Shown: positions 46,377-55,671, counted from the stretch's first letter. The stretch is 64,000 nucleotides of DNA from Leisingera sp. ANG1 (GCF_000203975.2 NZ_AFCF02000009.1:307552-371551); one strand, 5' to 3'. The notes: generated from the letters alone by a model not told the origin. Translations and numbers: made by a program.

Positions 46377-46985
46377 ATGAGCAGCAAAACCATCCTCGCC
46401 GGGCTATTGGCCCTGATCCTCTCCTGCGTGCCGGCCTTGGCGGACGGCGGCGGCGGCGGCGGCAGCCGGGACGGGATGGACAGCGGCGGCGGCCAGCGCA
46501 GCGGCCTCAGTTCCAAGGCCACCCAGGCAGTTGTGAAAACCCTGACCAGCGGCTTTGAGCGCTGCGGCACCCTGCCACAGGTCTACAAATTCGACTGCTA
46601 CCGCCACACCTACAAGCTGGCAGCGCAGCGGCTGAACGGCAATCAGGCCTATGCCGAGGCCTACAAGGCGCTGGTGCTGGTCGAGGAAACCCTGACCACA
46701 GCCGTCAAGCAGAATCTGGACCCGGCCCAGAAGCCCAAGCGCAAGGGTCTGAACCTCTACCGCGCGGTCAAGCCGGCGGCGGTGCCGCAGATCAAGCGGC
46801 AGGCGGAGTCGGCGATGAAAAAGGCCGAAACCATCCTGCTGCGCTCGCCTTCGAACAAGCAGGAACACTACACCCGCATCGCCCAGGCGGTGAACTCGAA
46901 CAAGGTGCTCTTGCGCTCTGCCCTGCTGCCCGGCGGCATGATCCGGCTGGCCTGGAGCCTGCTGAAAACCGCGGTTCCGGCTTAA
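46377..46985 (+). CDS. secreted cysteine-pair family protein, copy 2
   Basis: Exported protein of 202 residues with signal peptide (LAGLLALILSCVPALA), a Gly-rich stretch (24-40) and a helical domain. It has Cys63 and Cys74 (C-x10-C, context LPQVYKFDCYR) and the C-terminal block TILLRS...HYTRIAQAVNSNKVLLRSAL. It matches the gene at 47576 closely (LPSAYQIDCYR, TILLRS...HYERIAAVVDSAKVIIRS) and the one at 32895 more loosely. A USP gene lies between the 46-kb and 47-kb copies on the other strand. Function unknown. Confidence 0.82.
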   Translation: MSSKTILAGLLALILSCVPALADGGGGGGSRDGMDSGGGQRSGLSSKATQAVVKTLTSGFERCGTLPQVYKFDCYRHTYKLAAQRLNGNQAYAEAYKALVLVEETLTTAVKQNLDPAQKPKRKGLNLYRAVKPAAVPQIKRQAESAMKKAETILLRSPSNKQEHYTRIAQAVNSNKVLLRSALLPGGMIRLAWSLLKTAVPA

Positions 46986-46997
46986 GGCATACGCGCC

Positions 46998-47405
46998 TCA
47001 GCGCACCACATGCACGGCACAGGCTGCGTGGCGCACCACGTGGCCTGAGGTCGATCCCCAGATCAGGTCCTGCATCGCCGGACGGTGCGAGGCGAGGATG
47101 ATCAGGTCAGGCTGGTTCTGCTCTGCATAGTCCAGGATGGTGCGGCCGGAGTGGCCCTCCACCAGCACGCCTTCGGCATCGGGCAGGGTCTTGGCCAGCC
47201 CGTCCAGTTCCGCCTGCAGCGCGGTGCGGGTGTCCTCCATGAAATCCGCCGGGATGTAGGAAATCGCATAGGCCGGCACCTGTTCGATCACGTGCAGCAG
47301 CGTCACCTTGGCCCCCGGCGCCGACAGCAGCCGCGCCACCTTGAGCGGCCCGGTCACGTCGCGCTCCGGGTCAAATGAGATCGGCACCAGAATATTGTGA
47401 TACAT
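46998..47405 (-). CDS. universal stress protein
   Basis: Single UspA-domain protein of 135 residues starting MYHNILVPISFD and ending AVHVVR. The C-terminal stretch HRPAMQDLIWGSTSGHVVRHA has the GST-x-G-HVVRHA element of the ATP-binding type, while the first glycine of the motif is replaced. It is convergent with one secreted-family gene and divergent from the other (170 bp apart), suggesting insertion or shared history. Confidence 0.88.
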   Translation of the reverse strand: MYHNILVPISFDPERDVTGPLKVARLLSAPGAKVTLLHVIEQVPAYAISYIPADFMEDTRTALQAELDGLAKTLPDAEGVLVEGHSGRTILDYAEQNQPDLIILASHRPAMQDLIWGSTSGHVVRHAACAVHVVR

Positions 47406-47575
47406 GTCTGTTCTCCCTTCTTTGCCAGTCTACACCCTTTTTCCGCCCGGCGCGTTGACCATGATCATCCGCGGCGTGCAGAGCGCAGGCTTGTCCGCAA
47501 CGCCCCAGACCGCATAAGGTTCCAGTCATGGGCCCGCCCGGCGGTGCGCTGAGATAGTCTTTGAAAGGGACCCTG

Positions 47576-48118
47576 ATGATCTTGAAATCCCTCTCCACCG
47601 GTTGTCTGGCCGTGGCCCTGGCCCTGCCCGCAGGCGCCAGCCCGTCAGTACCGCAGGGCAGCTACACCATCGCGATGTCGGACAGCGTCACCGCCAAGGC
47701 GGTCAAGGTGCTGACCAGCGGCAACGGCACCTGCCGCCAGTTGCCCTCCGCCTATCAGATCGACTGCTACCGGCAGTTCTACCGCCGCGCCGCAGCGGAG
47801 CTGAGCCGCTACCCGGACTACAAGGACGGACGCAAGGCGCTGAAGATGGTGGAGAGCACCCTGAACGCGGCGCTGAAGCAGTACCGGGACAGATCGGCGG
47901 CGCCTTTGCGCAGCGGCGGCCAGACGTTCAAGGCGATCAAGCCGGAGGGTTTGAGCCCGGCGGCCGAAGCCTTCCGGCGCGCCCGGGCTGATGCGGTGAC
48001 CATCCTGCTGCGTTCCCAGGGGCCGATCAAGGTGCACTACGAGCGCATCGCCGCGGTGGTGGATTCGGCCAAGGTCATCATCCGCTCCGGGCTGATGACC
48101 CTGCGCCGGTTTATCTAG
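47576..48118 (+). CDS. secreted cysteine-pair family protein, copy 3
   Basis: Exported protein of 180 residues; signal peptide (LSTGCLAVALALPAGAS) then a helical domain with Cys53 and Cys64 (C-x10-C, LPSAYQIDCYR). A conserved C-terminal block follows (AVTILLRS...HYERIAAVVDSAKVIIRSGL). AAAGGGA precedes the ATG at 47576. A short TTG-initiated extension to 47561 is unlikely. It ends in a 9-bp hairpin (48118-48143). Function unknown. Confidence 0.82.
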   Translation: MILKSLSTGCLAVALALPAGASPSVPQGSYTIAMSDSVTAKAVKVLTSGNGTCRQLPSAYQIDCYRQFYRRAAAELSRYPDYKDGRKALKMVESTLNAALKQYRDRSAAPLRSGGQTFKAIKPEGLSPAAEAFRRARADAVTILLRSQGPIKVHYERIAAVVDSAKVIIRSGLMTLRRFI

Positions 48119-48143
48119 GGTCAGGCAGCCCGCCGCCTGACCC
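48118..48143 (+). terminator. hairpin after secreted copy 3
   Basis: GGGTCAGGC-N8-GCCTGACCC, a 9-bp stem beginning at the stop codon, before a convergent gene. Confidence 0.6.
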
Positions 48144-48154
48144 GGGCCGGGGCC

Positions 48155-48478
48155 TCAGGCCCCGAACACTTCGGCGACGTCATACATCACCGGCTCGAAG
48201 CTGCGGCACAGCTCGTTGATCTTGCGGTTGCGCTCGCGCATCTCCGGGCTGCGCAGCATCGCCATGAAATCCTCGCGGCGGCGCCATTGCGAGTAGTTGG
48301 CGATCCGGGTCTGCGCATCGTTCACATGCAGGCCGGCCGCAATGAAGCCCGGCTGCTTGGAAATGAAGTCGGCATAGGCGTCCTCAAGCGCCTCCAGCAG
48401 GTCCTGGCATGTCCCCGGCGTCATCTCGAATGTGGTGATAACGGTCTGGATGTCCGCGGTTTTTGCTATTTTCGGCAT
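48155..48478 (-). CDS. antibiotic-biosynthesis-monooxygenase (ABM) domain protein
   Basis: Ferredoxin-like fold protein of 107 residues (VITTFEMTPGTCQDLLEAL, QPGFIAAGLHVNDAQTRIANYSQW, EDFMAML). Such proteins range from small cofactor-free oxygenases to haem-binding or structural forms, and the substrate cannot be assigned. GGAGGAG precedes the ATG. It is divergent from the outer-membrane gene at 48632. Confidence 0.85.
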   Translation of the reverse strand: MPKIAKTADIQTVITTFEMTPGTCQDLLEALEDAYADFISKQPGFIAAGLHVNDAQTRIANYSQWRRREDFMAMLRSPEMRERNRKINELCRSFEPVMYDVAEVFGA

Positions 48479-48573
48479 TGGCTCCTCCGTTGACTTGGGT
48501 CCAGCCTACGCCCGATCACGCGGAAAGCGCACGACATTTTTTACGGAACACCCCAGGGCGGCGACCATTGCGG

Positions 48574-48588
48574 TTAATACAACCTTAA
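48574..48588 (+). promoter_or_regulatory. consensus CtrA-type site TTAA-N7-TTAA
   Basis: TTAATACAACCTTAAC lies in the 153-bp gap between the ABM gene and the outer-membrane gene, 44 bp before the latter's start; exact match to the CtrA site pattern. Confidence 0.45.
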
Positions 48589-48631
48589 CCATAACACCAA
48601 ACCCTTGAGGAACTCGTGATGAGGCCCAGGG

Positions 48632-49291
48632 ATGAGAACTGCCTATGCCGCCTGTCTTGCCGTGCTGCTGGCCCCGCCGGCGGCTGGCGGCGCTTGGCTG
48701 GAGGTGCCGGGCAAAGGGTTCGCTTCGGCCAGTGCCACTTACCGCGAGACCAGCCGCGGCGCGCAGCAGGAACTGAGCTATTACGGCGCCTACGGGATCA
48801 CGCCGAAGCTGACGCTGGGGGTGGACCTGAACCAGACCGGCGATCTGTCCGGCCACGCGCTGGTCTTTGCCCGGCTGCCGCTGCGCGAGGGGGAGCGCTA
48901 CCGCTTGGCGGCAGAGGCGGCCTTTGGCGGCAACCATTATCGCGGCCAGTGGCAAATGATGCAGAAGACCACCCTGTCTTACGGGCGCGGGTTCCAAACC
49001 GGCAAAACCAGCGGCTGGCTGGCCGTTGATGCCGCCTATGAGCTGCGCAACAGCGGATTGGATGCAATCTGGAAGCTGGACGCCACCCTGGGCCTGAACC
49101 GCCCTGGCAAACCTGCACCGATGCTGCAGATTGAGACCTACAAGCCGGAAGGCGCCCAGTTTTCCTATACGCTGACGCCATCGCTGCGCTATCCGCTGCC
49201 TGCCGGGCGCGAGCTGATCCTGGGGTTGGAGCACCGCAGCGCGGGCGGCGGCAGTCTTGGCCTGAAGCTGGGGCTGTGGCAGAAATTCTGA
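48632..49291 (+). CDS. putative outer-membrane beta-barrel protein
   Basis: A 219-residue protein with a signal peptide (AYAACLAVLLAPPAAGGA) followed by alternating strands typical of small porin-like barrels (ASATYRE, LTLGVDLNQTGD, SLGLKLGLW). The C-terminal residue is Phe (GLWQKF), the usual outer-membrane assembly signal. A CtrA-type site is 44 bp upstream. The HugZ-like gene follows 27 bp later. Confidence 0.7.
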   Translation: MRTAYAACLAVLLAPPAAGGAWLEVPGKGFASASATYRETSRGAQQELSYYGAYGITPKLTLGVDLNQTGDLSGHALVFARLPLREGERYRLAAEAAFGGNHYRGQWQMMQKTTLSYGRGFQTGKTSGWLAVDAAYELRNSGLDAIWKLDATLGLNRPGKPAPMLQIETYKPEGAQFSYTLTPSLRYPLPAGRELILGLEHRSAGGGSLGLKLGLWQKF

Positions 49292-49318
49292 ACCCTTTCC
49301 CAGGACAGAAAGCGCGAT

Positions 49319-49804
49319 ATGGCCGATGTGATCCGCCCCACCGATAATGAAGCCCGCGCACTGGCGCGCGGCCTGATGGAAACCGCCCGCTTTGCTGCGC
49401 TTGGCGTGCTGCTGGAGGGTGGCCAGCCGCTGGTGACGCGGGTGGCCTTCGGGCTGGACCCGGACGGATGCCCGGTCAGCCTGGTCTCGGACCTGGCGCA
49501 GCACACAGGGGCGCTGCGCCAGCACCCGGCCTGTTCGCTGCTGGTGGGGGAGCCGGGCGCCAAGGGGGATGCGCTGACCCATCCGCGCCTCAGCCTGCTG
49601 GCAGAGGCGGCGTTTGTGCCGCGCAGCGATCCCGCGCATGAGGTGCTGGCGGAAGCCTATCTGCACCATCAGCCCAAGGCCAAGCTTTACCTGCAGTTTG
49701 CCGATTTCAGCTTTGTCCGCTTTCGTGTCACGGCGGCGCATCTGAACGGCGGCTTCGGCAAGGCCTTCCGCCTTGCCGCTGCTGATCTGCTGCCCGGCCG
49801 CTGA
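49319..49804 (+). CDS. HugZ/pyridoxamine-oxidase-fold protein
   Basis: Split-barrel flavin/haem-binding fold of 161 residues (ALARGLMETARFAALGVLL, VSLVSDLAQHTGALRQHPACSLLV, HPRLSLLAEAAFV). This is the HugZ-type pattern, whose members bind haem or FMN and can degrade haem. Substrate uncertain. It is convergent with the beta-helix gene, 2 bp apart. Confidence 0.82.
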   Translation: MADVIRPTDNEARALARGLMETARFAALGVLLEGGQPLVTRVAFGLDPDGCPVSLVSDLAQHTGALRQHPACSLLVGEPGAKGDALTHPRLSLLAEAAFVPRSDPAHEVLAEAYLHHQPKAKLYLQFADFSFVRFRVTAAHLNGGFGKAFRLAAADLLPGR

Positions 49805-49806
49805 CA

Positions 49807-52092
49807 TCAGCTGTCCATCCGCATCAGCACCTGCACCTCGCCCTTGACCGCCTCCTGCCAGCGCAGGCGGATTTCGTCGTTGTTCGATCCCTGCAGCACG
49901 TCGGCATAGGGCGCGAGGTAACGGATGCTGTTGCCGCTGGTGCGCAGCGCCCCCTGCGCCACCACGCTGTCGACAAAGCGCGCATAGCCCCGGAACGGCA
50001 GCTCCCCGTCTGAATCCACGGTCCAAGAGGAGGACGCCGAGGACTGGTCATGCAGCACCCGCAGCGGATTGGCGGAATGAGCGGTGACATTGTGGTACAT
50101 GTTGCCGGTGACCACCACGTTCTTGGACCGGCTGAAGTCGAGATCGGCAAAGCTGGTGTCGACCCGTTCCGCCCGGTCGATGCTGCCATTGGTGGAACGG
50201 AACTTGTTGCCGGTGATCGAGACGCCGTTGAGGAAGTTGCCGCTGCCGTAGGGTTTCACCACGATGTAGCTGAACCAGGGCGCGACATCGCCGGACAGGA
50301 ACACATTGGCGTTGATCGACAGCGCGCTGAAGGAGAAGCCGCCGGTGTAGTCCGGGGTTGGGTCGCGTTCGTTGGTCCATTCGATGAAGCAGTTGTCGAC
50401 ATAGTTGTCGGACACGGTGGAGGTGCAGTTGTTGGAGGTCAGCACCAGCCCCGCGGTGCGCACCCCGTTCGGCACGCTATCGCCCTGAAAGAAATGGTTG
50501 CCGGTCACCGTGTTGTTGCTGCCGCCCAGGATCGCGAAGTGGCGGAAGCGGGTGGCACGGTTGCTGCGCAGCTTGGCGTCGTTGTTGTTGACGTTGAGCC
50601 CGATACTGACCCGCTGCGACACATCCAACGGGTCCTCGTCCGACAGGAACTGGCAGTTGTCGACCAGGATGCCCTGGCAGCCGGTGCCGATGGAAGTGAT
50701 GCCGCGGTCCTTGGGGCGGGAGATGAAGCAGCTGTCGATCGAGGTGACGGATCCGGCGGGCGACAGCCGCAGGGCGCTGCAGCGGCCGTTGCACTGGAAC
50801 TCGATATCCTGCAGCCCGAACTTGCTGAGCGAGCTGAAGCCGCTGAAATCCACCAGGTACTTGAAGTCGCGGAAGGTGAAATTCTGGGTCCCCTCAGCAT
50901 CATAAAGCGCCCCGCTGAGGGTCAGCTCGCCGGCCCCGGTGTTCTTGGATTTCACATAGATCTCGCGGCCCACACCCGCGCCCTCAACCAGCGATCCGAC
51001 GGCGATGTTGGCGATATTGGACACATTGGTCAGCTTCTTGGAATCCGACGCGCTGTAGGTCGCCTGCGAGGTCACAACATCCGTGTCCCAGGCGGAACTG
51101 CTGGCGGCCTCCAGCTGGCCGTTGCGGATGACGCGGCGGGTTGCATAGGAGGATTTGTTCGGCACCGCCGCCGCCATGTCGATGGGGCCGGTGACGGTGA
51201 TCTTGCGGCCCATCAGGTCGAGCGATTCATGGTCGGAGTTGTTGATTAGAGCCTGAAATGCCTTCTTGAAGCCCAGCTCCTCATCCCCGAAGGCGGCGGC
51301 ATAGGCCGGGAAGTTGTAGTTCTTGGTCAGCAGAAGCATGGCACTGGCCGGCATCTCAACCGTGCCTTCGAACACCGCTTGGTGGTTCAGCGACACCGTG
51401 CTGCCAAGGTAGTATTCGCCCGCAGGCACCAGGATACGGCGGCCGTCTGCGGCGGCATCTGCGGCCTCGAACGCAGCCGCGCAGTCAAAGCTGCCGTTGC
51501 CGATGGCGCCGTAATCGGTCACGTCCACCACGTTCAGCATATCGCGCAGGAAGGCGCTGGTGATGTCGGTGATCTCGATATCATCAATCCGCACCACGCC
51601 GCCGTTGGCGCCGGTGAGGTCGAGGCCGAAGTGCCCGTAAGCCGCATTGCGGCCCCACGGCATATCCACGCCGCCGCGGCTGCCGCTGCCGACGATGCCG
51701 GTCACCTCCACCACCTCGCCATAAGTGCTGAGCGCGACCTGCGGAGCGGTTTCTGAAACGCCGCTGATGTGGCTGCCATTGCTTTGCGCCGCCCAGCCGG
51801 CCACGCGGACCGAGGGCAGCGCGCCGCTGACGGCTTTGATTCTCACTTTGATCTGCAGATAGCAGCCCGGCTCCAGAGGTGTCTGGCCCATGAAGCGCAG
51901 CTTCTGGGTGTTTTCGGTCTTCTGCATTTCCAGGCAGCCGCCGAAATCGCCGTCCGCCGCCACAAAAACCGCATTGGCGGCGCCGTCATAGGTGTCAGAG
52001 CCGGGGGTGCCGTCGCCGCTGGACCAGACATTCAGACCTTCCGCAAAGGCGGGGGGCATCAGCTGCAGACCTTCGGTGATTGCCTTGTTCAT
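49807..52092 (-). CDS. right-handed beta-helix protein (pectate-lyase-3 type, tailspike-like)
   Basis: A 761-residue protein without a signal peptide. Residues 1-190 form an N-terminal beta-sandwich-like domain (EGLNVWSSGDGTPGSDTYDG). A pectate-lyase-3 N-terminal motif follows (VVDVTDYGAIGNGSFDCAAAFEAADAA, described in part). Then comes a long run of Asn-rich coils of a parallel beta-helix (SNNTVTGNHFFQG, SITGNKFRS, NVVVTGNMY). This fits a phage tailspike or surface polysaccharide-binding protein, but there are no phage genes nearby. Catalytic residues are not evident. Confidence 0.82.
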   Translation of the reverse strand: MNKAITEGLQLMPPAFAEGLNVWSSGDGTPGSDTYDGAANAVFVAADGDFGGCLEMQKTENTQKLRFMGQTPLEPGCYLQIKVRIKAVSGALPSVRVAGWAAQSNGSHISGVSETAPQVALSTYGEVVEVTGIVGSGSRGGVDMPWGRNAAYGHFGLDLTGANGGVVRIDDIEITDITSAFLRDMLNVVDVTDYGAIGNGSFDCAAAFEAADAAADGRRILVPAGEYYLGSTVSLNHQAVFEGTVEMPASAMLLLTKNYNFPAYAAAFGDEELGFKKAFQALINNSDHESLDLMGRKITVTGPIDMAAAVPNKSSYATRRVIRNGQLEAASSSAWDTDVVTSQATYSASDSKKLTNVSNIANIAVGSLVEGAGVGREIYVKSKNTGAGELTLSGALYDAEGTQNFTFRDFKYLVDFSGFSSLSKFGLQDIEFQCNGRCSALRLSPAGSVTSIDSCFISRPKDRGITSIGTGCQGILVDNCQFLSDEDPLDVSQRVSIGLNVNNNDAKLRSNRATRFRHFAILGGSNNTVTGNHFFQGDSVPNGVRTAGLVLTSNNCTSTVSDNYVDNCFIEWTNERDPTPDYTGGFSFSALSINANVFLSGDVAPWFSYIVVKPYGSGNFLNGVSITGNKFRSTNGSIDRAERVDTSFADLDFSRSKNVVVTGNMYHNVTAHSANPLRVLHDQSSASSSWTVDSDGELPFRGYARFVDSVVAQGALRTSGNSIRYLAPYADVLQGSNNDEIRLRWQEAVKGEVQVLMRMDS

Positions 52093-52189
52093 GGAAGCTT
52101 CCTTTCCTGCTGCGCATGTCGCGTTCGGGGAAAAGGAAGTACAGAAAGGGCGTTAAATTCCGCCAAGCGGTGCGTACGCTGCCCTGGGT

Positions 52190-52591
52190 TCAGACGCTGT
52201 CAGCCTGCCCTTTCAGCAGGTGTACCGCATTGATTTTCCATCCGCTTTCCAGATTAACCATTTGGTAATCCAAGAGGTGCACGGCGCCGCTTTGATCGGT
52301 GATCATCACCCGCTGCCACAGGCTGCCGGCCACCTCGCGCAGATCCAGATAGCGCACCTCAGCCGGGCGCCAGACCATCGGATAGCCCTGCTGCACCATC
52401 TCGCCAAACCGCTCTGGCGTGCCGAAAATCCGCCGGATATTCGGGGAGGCGTAGGTGAACGCCGTCTCTGCATCATTGTTCAGGAAGGCCGCAAACTGAG
52501 AGCCGATCACCGATGTGACCGGCTCTTTCTGAGCTATTGCCGGAAAGGACAGAAGAAAAAAACTTACCCCCGCAAACAGAACACTGCGCAT
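52190..52591 (-). CDS. DUF4864-family exported protein
   Basis: Small exported protein of 133 residues with signal peptide (VLFAGVSFFLLSFPAIA) and the DUF4864 fold (VIGSQFAAFLNNDAETAFTYASPNIRRIFG, described in part, and YQMVNLESGWKINAVHLL). Family function is not established. It is flanked by minus-strand genes; 97 bp separate it from the beta-helix gene. Confidence 0.85.
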   Translation of the reverse strand: MRSVLFAGVSFFLLSFPAIAQKEPVTSVIGSQFAAFLNNDAETAFTYASPNIRRIFGTPERFGEMVQQGYPMVWRPAEVRYLDLREVAGSLWQRVMITDQSGAVHLLDYQMVNLESGWKINAVHLLKGQADSV

Positions 52592-52722
52592 CTGTCCCTC
52601 CCGGTCCGTTCCCTTAAGTTAGACCAGAGTGACGCAGCGTCAAAACATTTTTTGCGATTTGGTAATTTTCTTGCGCAGGGGAAGGCCGCAGGCGCGCTGT
52701 GCGCCGCATCGCTGAAACGAAA

Positions 52723-52744
52723 AGGGCGCGGAAAACCGCGCCCT
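52723..52744 (-). terminator. intrinsic terminator of lysS
   Basis: AGGGCGCGG-AAAA-CCGCGCCCT, 9-bp stem; on the minus strand followed by TTCGTTTC. It lies 24 bp past the stop. Confidence 0.75.
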
Positions 52745-52768
52745 GTCTCATTGTCCCTGAATGCAGGC

Positions 52769-54412
52769 TCAGGCCAGTTCGCCTGCCAGCGCCTTTTCGA
52801 TCAGGGCGATGGTATCCTCGACGCCGTAAAGCGCGATGAAACCGCCGAAACGCGGGCCCTGGGACGCACCCAGCAGCACCTCGTAGATCGCCGAGAACCA
52901 GGCGCGCAGCGGTTCGAACCCGTGGATCTTGCCGATGGCAAAGACCACCGATTGCAGGAATTCCTCATCCGCGAAGTTGGCCTCGGGCAGCGGGTCGTCG
53001 TTGCCTGCGATCTCGTTCTTCTTGGCAATCGCAGCCAGTGCGGCCTCCGGTGATTTCAGCGCGTCTGCCAGATCGCTGAGTGCTGCGCGCTCCTGATCGG
53101 TGGGCAGGCGGAATTCCTTCGCGGGTTTCACGAAGTCATTGAAATAGGCGACCGCAAAGCCCGCCGCCTGATCCATGCCCGGATGGGTGTCCGGGGTGGC
53201 GTTGGGGGCGTATTTGTTGATGAAGCCCCACATGGTTTCCTTGTCCTCGGCGCTGGAGGCGGAGGCCAGGTTCAGCAGCATCGAGAACGGCACCACCATG
53301 TCGGACTGCGGAACGTCGCCGCCGTGGATATGCCACACCGGGTTGTTCAGCTGCGCCTTCAGGTCCTGTGTGTGGTAGGCGCGCAGCTGCTGGTGGTATT
53401 CGTCCACCGCCTTGGGGATCACGTCGAAATGCATCCGCTTGGCGGTCTTGGGCTTCTGGTACATGAAATACGCCAGGCTTTCGGTCGAGGCATAGGTCAG
53501 CCATTCGTCGATCGAGATGCCGTTGCCGGAGGATTTGGAGATCTTCTGGCCGTTGGCATCGAGGAACAGCTCATAGGTGAAATGCTCCGGCGCGCGCTGG
53601 CCCAGCACCCGGCAGATGCCGTCGTAGATCGGCGTGTTGGTGGAATGGTCCTTGCCGTACATCTCGAAATCGACTTCCAGCGCGGCCCAGCGGGCGCCGA
53701 AGTCCGGCTTCCACTGCAGTTTCACGTTGCCGCCAGTCACCGGCAGGGTCCATTCCTTGCCGTCCTCGTCGTCGAAAGTGATGGTGTAGGTCTCGGCGCA
53801 GACCTTCTTCATCGGCACGTAAAGAACGCGGCCGGTGTCCGGGTGGATCGGCAGGAAGATCGAATAGGTCTGGCGGCGCTCCTCACGCAGGGACTTCAGC
53901 ATGATCGCCATGATGTCGTCGTACTTCTCGACGGCGCGCTTCAGGATCTCGTCGAACTGGCCGGAGCCATAGAATTCGGTGGCCGAATAGAACTCATATT
54001 CGAACCCGAAGGTATCGAGGAAGCGGCGCAGCATGGCGTTGTTGTGGTGGCCAAAGCTCTCATGCGTGCCGAACGGGTCCGGCACCGAGGTGAGCGGCTT
54101 TTGCAGGTGCTCTGCCAGCGCCTCCTGGTTGGGGACGTTGCCCGGCACCTTGCGCATGCCATCGAGGTCATCGGAAAAGCAGATCAGCTTGGCCGGGATA
54201 TCCGAGATGGTCTCAAACGCCTTCTTGATCATGGTGGTGCGGGCGACCTCGCCGAAGGTGCCGATATGCGGCAGGCCTGACGGGCCATAGCCGGTTTCGA
54301 ACAGCACATAGCCCTTTTCCGGCGCGCCCTTGGCATAACGTTTGAGAACCCGGCGGGCTTCTTCAAACGGCCAGGCTTTGCTCTTCAGAGCTTCTTCGCG
54401 CACATCAGACAT
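52769..54412 (-). CDS. lysK: lysyl-tRNA synthetase, class I
   Basis: Charges tRNA(Lys). The 547-residue enzyme is of the archaeal-type class I form found in alphaproteobacteria, not the usual class II LysS. The HIGH-like motif is in [10 protein letters not shown] (about residues 45-54) and KMSKS appears as KISKS near residue 290. The C-terminal helical anticodon-binding part is present. It should be the only LysRS of this organism if no class II copy exists elsewhere. Confidence 0.96.
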   Translation of the reverse strand: MSDVREEALKSKAWPFEEARRVLKRYAKGAPEKGYVLFETGYGPSGLPHIGTFGEVARTTMIKKAFETISDIPAKLICFSDDLDGMRKVPGNVPNQEALAEHLQKPLTSVPDPFGTHESFGHHNNAMLRRFLDTFGFEYEFYSATEFYGSGQFDEILKRAVEKYDDIMAIMLKSLREERRQTYSIFLPIHPDTGRVLYVPMKKVCAETYTITFDDEDGKEWTLPVTGGNVKLQWKPDFGARWAALEVDFEMYGKDHSTNTPIYDGICRVLGQRAPEHFTYELFLDANGQKISKSSGNGISIDEWLTYASTESLAYFMYQKPKTAKRMHFDVIPKAVDEYHQQLRAYHTQDLKAQLNNPVWHIHGGDVPQSDMVVPFSMLLNLASASSAEDKETMWGFINKYAPNATPDTHPGMDQAAGFAVAYFNDFVKPAKEFRLPTDQERAALSDLADALKSPEAALAAIAKKNEIAGNDDPLPEANFADEEFLQSVVFAIGKIHGFEPLRAWFSAIYEVLLGASQGPRFGGFIALYGVEDTIALIEKALAGELA

Positions 54413-54664
54413 TTGTGTTCTCCATCGGCGGCAGTTCTGTCAGCTATCGGGGTGCCGCGTGATCATCCCGGATGCCCCATGCATCCGGCCCTTCCCTCTA
54501 TTGTGCCTGTGCAGCATGAGTCAATAATGGCAGCCCTGCCGGTGCGGGGATTTGCGGGCCGCAGCCGCGCAAAAATTGCCGCAGCGCGCGGTCTGCCGTT
54601 GAACCCGGCTGCGGGCATACCTATCCTGATTGCATCGCAATATTTCCAGACAAGGAATTCGTCC

Positions 54665-55087
54665 ATGACAGAGCAAACCCCGCACCCGATGTCCCCGCAG
54701 GACTGCCTGGTGGCGCTGATGGTGGCGGTATCTGCCTCGGACGAGAACATCCGCACCGCCGAACTGGTCAAGATCCAGTCGGCAGTGAACATGCTGCCGG
54801 TGTTTGCCGACTATGACATCGACCGGGTGGCCCGCATTTCCCGCACCGTGTTCGACCTGTTTGAGCAGGAGGACGGGCTGGAGGCGCTGTTCGGCCTGAT
54901 CCGCGGCGACCTGCCGGAGCGGCTGTTTGAAACGGCTTACGCGCTGTCCTGCGATGTGGCGGCAGCCGACGGGGTGCTGGGCGAGACCGAATTGGAGTTC
55001 CTGGCAGAGGTCCGCTACGAGCTGAACATCGACCGGCTGCACGCCGCCGCAATCGAGCGCGGCGCACGGGCGCGGCACATGGTCTGA
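54665..55087 (+). CDS. TerB-family protein
   Basis: Tellurite-resistance TerB-type helical protein of 140 residues (CLVALMVAVSASDENIRTAEL, AYALSCDVAAADGVLGETEL). The acidic residues of the TerB metal site are visible in SDENIRTAE and ADGVLGETE. AAGGA precedes the ATG at 54665; the frame from 54413 is not used. No other ter genes are present. Confidence 0.88.
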   Translation: MTEQTPHPMSPQDCLVALMVAVSASDENIRTAELVKIQSAVNMLPVFADYDIDRVARISRTVFDLFEQEDGLEALFGLIRGDLPERLFETAYALSCDVAAADGVLGETELEFLAEVRYELNIDRLHAAAIERGARARHMV

Positions 55088-55209
55088 CGCCAGAAGTTGA
55101 CGCAGCTTCCCTTGCTGCCCGCGCATGGCGGGGTTGCACAACGCAGACTTGCAGAAAATTTGACCGACTCCCATTTCGCGCTAGTTCGACGCGTGTTGGG
55201 AATCGGTTC

Positions 55210-55617
55210 ATGGTCAGGTGGCAAAGAGACATAGGTGAAATCCGCAGGCTTCTGCTTGAGATTGAGGGCGGCAGAGAGGCGTTCTGCGCCCTGCCGCGCT
55301 CTTCTGCCGAAGCAATGATGCTGCCCGCGGAGGAGTGCCTGCCCGACGCCGAGGCCCGCAAGCTGTCCTATCACCTGAGCCTCTTGGAAAGCGCCGGGCT
55401 GGCGCAGTTCAGCCGGCTGTCGAACGGCAACTGGCATGTGCGCGGCCTGACCTGGAGCGGCCATGAACTGCTGGACAATATCCGCCGCGAGGACATCTGG
55501 ACCGCGGTCCAGGCGCTCCACCGGCAGATGGGCGGCTTCAGCATGGAGATCCTCAGCGATCTGGCCAGGGACATGATGCGCCGTGAGGCCGGCGTGCTGG
55601 AAACTTCCGGCACCTGA
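55210..55617 (+). CDS. DUF2513-family protein
   Basis: A 135-residue protein: RDIGEIRRLLLEIEGGREAF at the N-terminus, a winged-helix-like centre (YHLSLLESAGLAQ, HVRGLTWSGHELLDNIRREDIW) and GGFSMEILSDLARDM at the end. This matches the DUF2513 pattern. Members are often found in phage-related or accessory regions; no phage genes are seen. It ends at a strong terminator (55636). Confidence 0.85.
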   Translation: MVRWQRDIGEIRRLLLEIEGGREAFCALPRSSAEAMMLPAEECLPDAEARKLSYHLSLLESAGLAQFSRLSNGNWHVRGLTWSGHELLDNIRREDIWTAVQALHRQMGGFSMEILSDLARDMMRREAGVLETSGT

Positions 55618-55635
55618 GCAGTGCTTCCGGGGACC

Positions 55636-55671
55636 CGGCCGGCGCTCACCCCGCGCCGGCCGTACTTTTTT
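55636..55671 (+). terminator. intrinsic terminator after DUF2513 gene
   Basis: CGGCCGGCGC (55636-55645) pairs with GCGCCGGCCG (55653-55662), then GTAC and a seven-T run reaching the next gene's stop. Confidence 0.85.
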
